Shown here piece by piece: positions 1 through 7,392 of a stretch of DNA of 64,000 nt. Position numbers and translations under genes: made by a program. The notes beneath the pieces were generated by a model, which was not told the origin of the DNA, searched no databases, and saw nothing but the letters and a program-made list of their open reading frames with translations. Numbering within the stretch: the first letter of the stretch is position 1; every line of letters begins with the position of its first letter. Source of the DNA: Paenibacillaceae bacterium (GTDB lineage Bacteria; Bacillota; Bacilli; Paenibacillales; Paenibacillaceae); the NCBI GenBank assembly GCA_004134985.1, contig REGQ01000009.1, positions 148,508 through 212,507 of the forward strand, in the 5' to 3' direction.

Positions 1-185
1 CGCTTGTCACAGCGCTTAAATGGCCTCAAAAGACCCTTTTGCAAGTCTAACGCTTGCCACAGCGCTTATTTACCTCTTGGACGGCTAAAATCATGCGATT
101 TTCTATAAATAAGGTGGCTCAGCTTCCTTACAATATTTATGGGGTTGAATTTCCTCAAATAGCGCCGCTCATCAGCGTTAGGATT
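1..185. repeat. Interspersed TAACGCTTGCCACAGCGCTTA-type repeat
   Basis: Non-coding stretch at the window edge. It contains the motif AACGCTTGCCACAGCGCTTA (about 50-69), a related copy at 1-18 and a third, diverged copy at about 155-182 (AAATAGCGCC..CATCAGCGTTAG). The same family reappears at about 36325-36515. The AGCGCTT/AACGCTT cores form imperfect dyads. The stretch lies just downstream of the minus-strand nitroreductase gene, so it is probably an interspersed intergenic repeat and no gene is visible in it. Confidence 0.6.
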
Positions 186-771
186 GTAAAAAAGTCAGCT
201 TCTTAGAAGCCGGTGTTCGGTTCTTTCCCCGTGGTATTTTCTCGTAATATCCCAAATAGAGCATGCTGACGACGTCCTCATCTTCCTCCAAATCCATGCC
301 GGCACGGAATGAGGGCTTAAGCATAAAGTGATCCGTTGTCCATACGGAGCCGATCTTTTCTTCCCAAGACAGCAGGGAAAAGCTCTGCAGCATCGCGCAA
401 ATTGCGGCGAAGGAGCGGTCATATTGCTCGCTATTGCCATTTTTCTTGAGAATGACAGCCAGAAAAGCAGGGATTTTGACAATACGATCCAACATGACTT
501 GTTGAATCTTCCCCGGCACCCATTTGTACACCTTTTGTTCTGCATAGGTGCCCATGATGAGGGAGGCGAGCTTCTCCTTGCCTTCCTGGCTGGTGATCAG
601 TCGGAAGCGGCAGGCAAGCTCAGGGGGGAAGGCAGCTACGGAATCAGCGGAAGCCTGGAGCAAGTTTTTGATCAATTGGTCGGGCACCTCACGTGTGGCA
701 TAGCTGCGGATGGTCCGCCTTTGTCGAACGAGCTCCGAAATATCGGAGGTCAATTGATTGTTTTCCGTCAT
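178..771 (-). CDS. Nitroreductase-family protein, Fur-box associated
   Basis: A 197-residue protein. The N-terminal region SELVRQRRTIRSY followed by VPDQLIKNLLQAS is the FMN-contacting signature of the nitroreductase fold. The rest (WEEKIGSVWTT and the final GYYEKIPRGKNRTP) fits the same family, which reduces nitro compounds, quinones or flavins with NAD(P)H. The start is set at the ATG at 771, preceded by GGAAGGA. An upstream in-frame ATG at 834 would put a Fur box inside the coding region. Two Fur boxes lie between this gene and the divergent decayed siderophore regulator, so iron repression is likely. The exact substrate cannot be read from sequence; a role in reducing ferric siderophores or flavins is inference. 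Confidence 0.8.
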   Translation of the reverse strand: MTENNQLTSDISELVRQRRTIRSYATREVPDQLIKNLLQASADSVAAFPPELACRFRLITSQEGKEKLASLIMGTYAEQKVYKWVPGKIQQVMLDRIVKIPAFLAVILKKNGNSEQYDRSFAAICAMLQSFSLLSWEEKIGSVWTTDHFMLKPSFRAGMDLEEDEDVVSMLYLGYYEKIPRGKNRTPASKKLTFLQS

Positions 772-818
772 GCTAAATCCAGTCCTTCCTGAATGTGTTA
801 GGTTTATTATAACGAAAA

Positions 819-833
819 TGATAATCATTATCA
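819..833. promoter_or_regulatory. Fur box 1
   Basis: TGATAATCATTATCA is a perfect 15-bp palindrome matching the Bacillus Fur 7-1-7 operator core. It lies about 50 bp upstream of the minus-strand nitroreductase start and would repress that gene when iron is plentiful. Confidence 0.85.
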
Positions 834-869
834 ATATTTTGTAGATCGATATCTACTTTCTATTGTATA

Positions 870-884
870 TGATAATCATTATCA
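870..884. promoter_or_regulatory. Fur box 2
   Basis: A second perfect TGATAATCATTATCA, 51 bp from the first and about 47 bp before the plus-strand start at 931. It presumably served the now broken regulator gene, so the divergent promoter region was doubly Fur controlled. Confidence 0.85.
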
Positions 885-930
885 CTATAATGAAAAAAGT
901 TAGGGTCCGATAAGAAGGAGTTGCAAGCCG

Positions 931-1907
931 GTGAAAGTAAATGAGCATTTTTTGCTGTGGAACCAGGCACTAATTGAATTGATCGATGTGCGCTGCAAAG
1001 TTATGGAACGTTCAGAGGAATTTAGGTCCTATCGGTTGCCAGGCAGCGCTTTTCTGTATTCTTCACGCGGCCGGGCGCAAATTCGCATGGATGGAACAAT
1101 CCATATTGCCAGCGGTTTTCATGTGCTGCATGGCGGGAACTGCTGCGCATATGGGAGGCGGATAACCCGTTTCAGGCACTCAAGCCAATCGCGTCTACGG
1201 CGCGGACGATGGAAAGTCCATATTTCGAGGGATTGCTGGAGGGAATTGAAGAGATCGGCAAATCGGCCGTAGATATATCCTTTGAGAAAATAATGGATAT
1301 GGAGCCTGATTTGATTATTGTTATGACATCCGATGAAGATGAATACAACAATTATAGAAAAATTGCGTCTACGGTGGCCATTCCATACGGGTCGCTAGGA
1401 AATCCCCAGAATGAAGTGAGCTACTTCGGAGAACTGCTTGGCCGCGAGCAGGAGGCAAAGGTGTGGATTGCTGATTATGAAGCGCGTATAGCCGTCGCCA
1501 AAGCGAAAGTTGAGCAGGCAATTCCCGCAGATGCAACGTTTGCGGTCATGTCGGAAGACGGCAAAAACGTGTCGGTATTCGGCAATGACTTTGGGCGGGG
1601 AGGCCATTCAATTTATCAAATATTTGAACGCAAAATACCGGAGAAGTACGGGGCAAAGGTTATTGAGGAACGCTACCGGGTCTTGTCAAGAGAGGTGCTG
1701 CCAGAATATGCAGGGGACTACATCGTCTTGACTACTGATAAATCGTTGGAGGAGTACGAAGCCGATGTCATCTGGGGAACGCTTGATGCAGTCAAAAACG
1801 GCCGGATGTACGTCTGGCCCAACAAAAAATCCTATTTTATCGACCCGCTTTCCTTGCTGTCGCAGACGGAAGAATTGGCGGAATGGCTGGCCGGGCTGAA
1901 ATCGTAA
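931..1907 (+). pseudogene. Decayed Btr-like AraC/siderophore-binding regulator
   Basis: The GTG at 931 opens a frame giving the N-terminal arm typical of Paenibacillus AraC regulators, up to HVLHGG near codon 70. The frame is then lost. In another frame ELLRIWEADNPFQ (about 1137-1178) continues a later part of the same N-terminal domain. It joins directly to ALKPIASTAR and the second half of an FecB/FeuA-type binding domain (1209-1907, ending AEWLAGLKS). The AraC helix-turn-helix region and the first half of the binding domain are missing. The parent was therefore probably a Btr-type protein, an AraC DNA-binding domain fused to a siderophore receptor, reduced by at least two internal deletions. 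It sits behind a Fur box. The downstream half has a possible ATG at 1209 but no ribosome binding site that I can see. Confidence 0.75.
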
Positions 1908-1985
1908 CTCGCCTGGGGCAGTGAAACCGGGCCGGTCCATTCTCACTAAGTAAAGGTCGTTTGGAAACAGGCCATGGTTTGTCTG

Positions 1986-2035
1986 AAAAGGAGCTGCGCC
2001 AAGTTACGTTACGTGACGGGGTGCAGCTCCTTTTT
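1986..2035. terminator. Bidirectional terminator
   Basis: The stem AAGGAGCTGC / GCAGCTCCTT has a roughly 20-nt loop, with a T run on the plus side and TTTTC on the other. It lies between the plus-strand pseudogene and the convergent response regulator gene, so it can end transcripts from both directions. Confidence 0.8.
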
Positions 2036-2042
2036 CAACTGA

Positions 2043-2762
2043 TCACGTCCCGCTATCTTCAAAGGGCTTGTCGTTGAATTTGTAGCCAACGCCTCGTATC
2101 GTATGAATGTAGTGCGGCTTGGCAGGGTTTCTCTCCAGTTTTTTACGCAGATTGTAGATATGGACCATTACGGTATGCGTGTCCCCCAAGTGTACATCAT
2201 CCCATAGCAGGGTGAACAATTGCTCATTTTTGTATACCCGATTCGGGTTTTTGGCGAGGTGGAACAGCAGTTTGAATTCTTTGGCGGAGAGGGCTACCGG
2301 TTTGTTGTCAACAAGCACCCGGTGTGTTGCAGGGTCAATGAGCAATTTGTCATATCTGAGCGTTTGCTCGGCCTGGTTTTCATTTTTTTGCAGTAGATAA
2401 TTTCTTCTTATATGCGCTTTCACTCTGGCAATCAGCTCGATTGGGCTGAACGGCTTGGTGATGAAATCATCCCCTCCGATTCCGAGCCCTACGACTTTAT
2501 CAATCGCTTCATCTTTGCAGCTTACGAACAAAATAGGCACATTGCTTATTTTGCGTATTTCACTGCAAACCTGAAAACCGTCAAGCCCGGGAAGCAGCAC
2601 ATCGAGCAAGACCAGATCGGGTGAATGTTCGCTCGTTAGGGCTAATGCATCATGACCATGGAACGAAGAAATGACATGATAGCCTTCACGCTTCAAAGAC
2701 ATGGTGAGCAGTTCGTTGATTTCATTATCATCATCCACAACAAGAATCGTTTTTTTATTCAT
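2043..2762 (-). CDS. OmpR/PhoB-family response regulator
   Basis: A 239-residue two-domain regulator. The receiver domain (about 5-117) has the acidic pair D11/D12, phospho-acceptor D54 in LVLLDVLLPG, and K106-region FITKPFSP. The C-terminal winged helix (about 135-230) carries the family signature YNLRKKLE and HTIRGVGYKF. There is no adjacent kinase on this strand. The gene is divergent from the 2998-22467 peptide cluster, which ends with a hybrid kinase. OmpR-type proteins bind direct repeats about 11 bp apart, and such repeats occur just before the precursor peptide gene (10327-10354). I therefore infer that it is the cluster's pathway regulator; this is not shown. Confidence 0.93.
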   Translation of the reverse strand: MNKKTILVVDDDNEINELLTMSLKREGYHVISSFHGHDALALTSEHSPDLVLLDVLLPGLDGFQVCSEIRKISNVPILFVSCKDEAIDKVVGLGIGGDDFITKPFSPIELIARVKAHIRRNYLLQKNENQAEQTLRYDKLLIDPATHRVLVDNKPVALSAKEFKLLFHLAKNPNRVYKNEQLFTLLWDDVHLGDTHTVMVHIYNLRKKLERNPAKPHYIHTIRGVGYKFNDKPFEDSGT

Positions 2763-2997
2763 GCTTGAGCTGCTCCTTTGGAACTATGCCGAATTATGGG
2801 GAGATTGCGCTTCTATATGTAAAAGTATCGCATGATCCGGGACGAAAGTCGATTGGATTTGAAAATTTTAAGTAGAATTGAAGTTATTTTAATGTTCGCT
2901 TGATGGTTAATGGTTTTGGGCTAATCTATAATAATTACATTATACCTATTAATTGTATCTAATTAGTAGTTGAAAGTGCATTTAAGGAGGGGAATTA
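2763..2997. promoter_or_regulatory. Divergent promoter region of regulator and peptide cluster
   Basis: AT-rich gap between divergent genes. A consensus -10 TATAAT is at 2927-2932, pointing toward the plus-strand operon. No well spaced -35 is present, which would fit an activated promoter. ATTTGA at 2857-2862 and AATTGA near 2876 resemble the direct repeats before the precursor gene at 10327. GGAGGGG at about 2985-2991 precedes the GTG at 2998. Confidence 0.4.
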
Positions 2998-4164
2998 GTG
3001 AAGCGATTTGTCGAATTTTGCCGAATAGGACGCTGGGCCATCATTTCAATGATTTTTGCAGTTGCCCTGACCGGCTGCTCATCTGCATTGGGACCGGATC
3101 AGTTGCGTGAGAAGGCGCTGCAGAGCCGGTCGAATGAAGTCGTTATCGGGGTCGTGTGGCCTTTCGGCGACCATAATGATCTTTTTCGTGAAGGACTTCA
3201 TTTGGCGCTTGAGCAAGTGAACCAAAAAGGGATTTTGGGCGGTAAAATGATTCGCTTGATCGAGGAGGACGATGGTGGCTCGGTCACGAAAGGAATGGCA
3301 ATTGCCCAGAAATTTGCCGAGAATAATACGATTACCGGTGTCATTGGGCACAGGAGCTCAGCAGTTACGATACCTGCGTCCCGCATTTATGACCGGGCGG
3401 GAGTTGTGCTTTTGTCGCCTGCCTCTACTTCCCCCAAATTAACCGATACGCGCAGTCCTTACATTTTCCGCAACATCCCTAATGACAACCAGTTGGGTCA
3501 AGCGCTCGCATTGTATGCAGCTGGCACAGACAATCGGAACATTGCCATTTACTACACGAATGAGGAATATGGCAGGGGGCTGGCCAATGCGTTCGAAGAT
3601 CAGGCCGGTAAATCCGGGTTGAAAGTTATTGATCGCTTGTCAGGCTACAAAGATACGGCCGATGTTCGCAGAATAGCGGAGAAATGGGAATTGCTTGATT
3701 GCGATTTGATTCTGGTTGCTGCCCCGGCGACTGAAGGGGTTGCCTTCATCCGCGAGCTTCGCGCTGTCGGCATGGATACGCCGATTATTGGCGGTGACGC
3801 TCTTGATTCGGAGGAATTGACTGCAGCGGGGGAGATGGTTCAGGGCACGGTAATCGCTTCCGTCTACAATCCCCATGACTCGGGAGAAATCAATCAACAG
3901 TTCAGGGAACAGTTCACTGCTCAATATGGAACCGAGCCTGGCAAGTGGGCGGCACAGGCTTATGACTCGCTGCTGCTTCTGGCCCATGCGATTGAGGAGG
4001 CAGGTTCCCGCAGCTCAAGAGAAACGGCGAGCCGTTTGGCGGCTATGAGCGGATGGGAAGGGGCGACAGGACAGCGCTCTTTCGCTGGCAATGGTGATGT
4101 TCTGGAAATGGACATTATTATTAAAAAACTGCGCAATGGCGAATTTGATTATAGCGCCAACTAG
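2998..4164 (+). CDS. LivJ-like branched-chain amino acid-type binding lipoprotein
   Basis: A 388-residue type I periplasmic-binding-fold protein. The signal ends in the lipobox ALTGC with lipid-anchored Cys27. Residues VVIGVVWPFGDHND and VIGHRSSAVTIPAS are the usual first-lobe signatures of the Leu/Ile/Val-binding (Peripl_BP_6) family. It starts with GTG behind AAGGAGGGG. No LivHMGF permease or ATPase genes follow; instead it is the first gene of the NHLM export cluster, 18 nt before the HlyD-like gene. It may therefore act as an extracellular sensor or capture protein linked to the cluster rather than a nutrient importer. That role is inference. Confidence 0.85.
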   Translation: MKRFVEFCRIGRWAIISMIFAVALTGCSSALGPDQLREKALQSRSNEVVIGVVWPFGDHNDLFREGLHLALEQVNQKGILGGKMIRLIEEDDGGSVTKGMAIAQKFAENNTITGVIGHRSSAVTIPASRIYDRAGVVLLSPASTSPKLTDTRSPYIFRNIPNDNQLGQALALYAAGTDNRNIAIYYTNEEYGRGLANAFEDQAGKSGLKVIDRLSGYKDTADVRRIAEKWELLDCDLILVAAPATEGVAFIRELRAVGMDTPIIGGDALDSEELTAAGEMVQGTVIASVYNPHDSGEINQQFREQFTAQYGTEPGKWAAQAYDSLLLLAHAIEEAGSRSSRETASRLAAMSGWEGATGQRSFAGNGDVLEMDIIIKKLRNGEFDYSAN

Positions 4165-4182
4165 GAAGAAGGGGTGCACAGG

Positions 4183-5139
4183 ATGAATGATCGGGTATTT
4201 CGAAAAGTGGCGATGGAGCGTCTATCCTCGCCAGAGCAATTGGATAATCTGGTCCGTGTCACTTCACCGCGCGGGTGGTTGGCGTTGTGCGGGATTGCTC
4301 TGCTGCTTGTTGGCGGCTTATATTGGGGCATATTCGGATCGATGACAACCAAGGTGAACGGACAAGGGGTGCTAATCCGGCCAGGAGGATTAAAGACGAT
4401 CCACGCCTCTGCTTCAGGCGCCATCTCTGATGTGCGAATCGTCGAGCATGATACCGTTAACAAAGGCGATGTCATTGCCTGGATCGAACAACCGGAATTG
4501 CTGGCTCAAATCAGGCAAGCGCAACTCGCGATCACTGCGGCTATCGCGGACAATACTGCGGAAGGCGAGCATAGTGAGGCATACAAGGCAGCTGCAGCGC
4601 AGCTTCGCCAATTGCAAACTGAATATGAATATGCTTCGAAAATCATCAGCCCTGAGGCGGGGAAAGTGGTAGAAGTCAGCGTCAATAAAGGCCAGTATGT
4701 CAGCAGCGGGTCGGACATCGCCCGGATTGAAACATACGGGACAGCAACCGACGAATTAATTGCTGTCATGTATGTGCCTGTGCATCAAGGGAAACTGCTG
4801 CTTCCCGGGATGGATGTCCGCATTTCGCCAAATGCAATCAATCGTGAAGAATTCGGCTCATTAATCGGACAGGTGGTGTCAGTATCGGAATTTCCTGTAA
4901 CCATGCAGGGGATGATGACGACGCTTGGCAATGAAGGGCTGGTACAGCAGATGTCATCGCAGGGCGTTTCGTTGGAAATTCGTATAAACCTTGTGCCGGA
5001 TAGTGAGTTGAAAAGCGGCTACAGCTGGACAACCGCAGCTGGCCCTCCCGTCAGGCTAAATAGCGGCATGATTGTCAATGGCGCCATCACTGTCAGTTCT
5101 GAACGTCCTATTGCGGCTGTTGTTCCACAGTTCAAATGA
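4183..5139 (+). CDS. NHLM-type secretion (HlyD-like membrane fusion) protein
   Basis: A 318-residue membrane fusion protein of the kind found with NHLM peptide exporters. One transmembrane helix (GWLALCGIALLLVGGLYWG) is near residues 31-50. Split biotinyl-lipoyl-like halves flank a short helical hairpin: GAISDVRIVEHDTVNKGDVI before it and AGKVVEVSVNKGQYVSSG after it. It lacks the long coiled coil of Gram-negative HlyD, as expected in a Gram-positive. The start is ATG 4183, eight nt after GAAGAAGGGG; the GTG at 4174 lies inside that ribosome binding site. It is directly followed by the C39 exporter and should couple the exporter to the cell exterior. Confidence 0.88.
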   Translation: MNDRVFRKVAMERLSSPEQLDNLVRVTSPRGWLALCGIALLLVGGLYWGIFGSMTTKVNGQGVLIRPGGLKTIHASASGAISDVRIVEHDTVNKGDVIAWIEQPELLAQIRQAQLAITAAIADNTAEGEHSEAYKAAAAQLRQLQTEYEYASKIISPEAGKVVEVSVNKGQYVSSGSDIARIETYGTATDELIAVMYVPVHQGKLLLPGMDVRISPNAINREEFGSLIGQVVSVSEFPVTMQGMMTTLGNEGLVQQMSSQGVSLEIRINLVPDSELKSGYSWTTAAGPPVRLNSGMIVNGAITVSSERPIAAVVPQFK

Positions 5140-5157
5140 TAGAGAGGTGAGAAACAA

Positions 5158-7368
5158 GTGGCTTTGAAAAGAGCGAAGGCGCCTACAGTGCTGCAAATGG
5201 AAGCTGTTGAATGCGGAGCCGCATCTCTTGCAATCGTCTTGGCTTATTACAAGAGTTATATCCCGTTGGAGGAGCTGCGCATTGCCTGCGGTGTGTCACG
5301 GGATGGCAGCAAGGCCAGCAATGTGCTGAAAGCTGCACGCAAGTATGGCATGGAAGCGAAAGGGTTTCGCAAAAACCCGGAAGATTTGAGAACAATGCAG
5401 TGGCCGTTGATTATTCATTGGAATTTCAACCATTTTGTCGTCCTGGAAGGCATCATTAAGGATCGCGTATATTTGAATGATCCGGCAACAGGCCCAAGAC
5501 AGGTAACTTATGATGAATTTGATCAATCATTCACAGGGGTCGTTATTACGATTAAGCCGACCCCCGATTACACGCCTCAGGGGAAGAAGCCAAGCATTGC
5601 AACCTCACTGGCAAGCCGGATAAAAGGTTCGGAAACCGCGCTTGTGTTTGCAGTGATCGCGGGCTTGTTTTTGGTTGTGCCTGGCCTCGTTGTCCCTGTA
5701 TTCAGCAAAATTTTCATCGATCACATTCTGCTTGGCAAATCGCAGGATTGGCTAATGCCCCTGCTTGGCGGGATGGCGGTCGCTGCGTTGCTGCGGGCGG
5801 GACTAACATGGCTGCAGCGCTACTATTTGCTCAGGCTGGAGATGAAGCTGGCGCTAAGCTCGTCAAGCCGGTTTTTCTGGCATGTGCTGCGCTTGCCGAT
5901 TGAATTTTTCTCGCAGCGATTCAGCGGGGATATCGCTTCAAGAGTAGCGATTAACGACCGGGTTGCCGGGCTGCTATCCGGTCAATTGGCTGTGGCTGTG
6001 CTGAACTGCATTATGATTGTGTTCTTTCTATTCCTTATGCTGCAATACAGTTTTACCTTAACTTGCATTGTCGCAGGGGCTTCTTTGCTCAATTTGCTGT
6101 TTATGCGGCTCATTACCCGCAGGCGCAACGATCAGAACCAGCGTTTGCTTCAGGAGTCAGGGAAGCTGCAGGGGGTATCGATGAATGGTCTGCAAGTGAT
6201 CGAAACATTGAAATCGAATAGTTCGGAGTCTGACTTCTTTATCAAATGGTCCGGTCATCAGGCGAAATTAATGAATTCTACCCAGCAATTCAGCGTATCC
6301 AACCAGGTGCTGGCAGCGGTACCTGCGCTGCTGACAAGTCTCGGCACGGTGGCTATTCTGGTTATCGGGGGATTTCAGGTGATGGACGGAATGCTCACAA
6401 TCGGGACGCTGGTAGCCTTCCAAAGCCTTGCGGCCAGCTTCAGCAATCCGGTGAACGAGATGGTCATGTTGGCAGGAGCCGTTCAGGAAGCCGGGGGAAA
6501 TATGAAACGGCTTGACGATGTGCTGCAATACCCGATAGAGCGCCACTTTGTTGAGCATCCTGACAAGCGTGCGCAGCAGGCGGCGGGGGATGAGCAGTCT
6601 CGTGAGGATACGGAGCCTGGCGGCGCTGTCCAGACAGAGAAAGCCAAATTGTCCGGCCGAATTGAAATCCGCGATCTGACCTACGGATACAGCAGGCTGG
6701 AAGCACCGCTGATCGATCGGTTTTCCCTGTCGATCAAGCCCGGCATGCGCGTAGCGCTTGTAGGCGGATCAGGCAGCGGGAAGTCCACTATTGCCAAGTT
6801 GATAGCTGGCATCTATGAGCCTTGGTCAGGTGAAATTTTGTTTGATGGCAGTCGTCGCGAACAAATTCCCCGCAATCAGATCGGGAATTCACTTGCTGTC
6901 GTCGATCAGGATATCGTGCTGCTGGAAGGGACGATTAAGGACAATATTACGTTCTGGGATTCGACTATACCGGAAATTGATATGATACGTGCAGCCAAAG
7001 ATGCGGCTATTCACGACAACATCGCTGAGCGCAGCGGCGGTTATGAGCATGTCATTGCAGAGAACGGCGGCAATTTTAGCGGCGGGCAGCGCCAGCGCCT
7101 GGAGATTGCCAGGGCGCTTGCCGGCAACCCGTCGATTATTGTCCTGGATGAGGCGACGAGCGCCCTTGACTCGGCAACAGAGAAATGGATTGATGAAAGC
7201 CTCAGACGCAGAGGGCTGACATGCGTGATTGTTGCGCACCGGCTTAGCACGATTCGAGATGCGGATGAGATTATTGTGCTGTCCAGGGGTAAAATCATCG
7301 AACGCGGGACACATGCTGTATTGCTGGAGAAAGACGGACACTATACCCGTCTTATTCAGGATCAATAA
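5158..7368 (+). CDS. NHLM peptidase/permease/ATPase ABC exporter (C39 peptidase)
   Basis: A 736-residue PCAT-type exporter. The N-terminal C39 protease domain (about 8-135) has catalytic Cys19 in EAVECGAAS, the His of HWNFNHFVVLEG and the Asp of LNDPATG, so all three catalytic residues are present. A six-helix ABC membrane domain follows (about 160-460), then an ATPase domain with Walker A GGSGSGKST, signature FSGGQRQR and Walker B IIVLDEATSALD. The start is GTG behind GAGAGGTGAG. Enzymes of this family cut precursor leaders after Gly-Gly and export the core. Both peptide genes of the cluster have such a site (LEAVAGG and LEEVVGG), so this is the likely maturation protease for both. Confidence 0.95.
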   Translation: MALKRAKAPTVLQMEAVECGAASLAIVLAYYKSYIPLEELRIACGVSRDGSKASNVLKAARKYGMEAKGFRKNPEDLRTMQWPLIIHWNFNHFVVLEGIIKDRVYLNDPATGPRQVTYDEFDQSFTGVVITIKPTPDYTPQGKKPSIATSLASRIKGSETALVFAVIAGLFLVVPGLVVPVFSKIFIDHILLGKSQDWLMPLLGGMAVAALLRAGLTWLQRYYLLRLEMKLALSSSSRFFWHVLRLPIEFFSQRFSGDIASRVAINDRVAGLLSGQLAVAVLNCIMIVFFLFLMLQYSFTLTCIVAGASLLNLLFMRLITRRRNDQNQRLLQESGKLQGVSMNGLQVIETLKSNSSESDFFIKWSGHQAKLMNSTQQFSVSNQVLAAVPALLTSLGTVAILVIGGFQVMDGMLTIGTLVAFQSLAASFSNPVNEMVMLAGAVQEAGGNMKRLDDVLQYPIERHFVEHPDKRAQQAAGDEQSREDTEPGGAVQTEKAKLSGRIEIRDLTYGYSRLEAPLIDRFSLSIKPGMRVALVGGSGSGKSTIAKLIAGIYEPWSGEILFDGSRREQIPRNQIGNSLAVVDQDIVLLEGTIKDNITFWDSTIPEIDMIRAAKDAAIHDNIAERSGGYEHVIAENGGNFSGGQRQRLEIARALAGNPSIIVLDEATSALDSATEKWIDESLRRRGLTCVIVAHRLSTIRDADEIIVLSRGKIIERGTHAVLLEKDGHYTRLIQDQ

Positions 7369-7392
7369 GATGAAGCGGAGGAGGAGGACATC

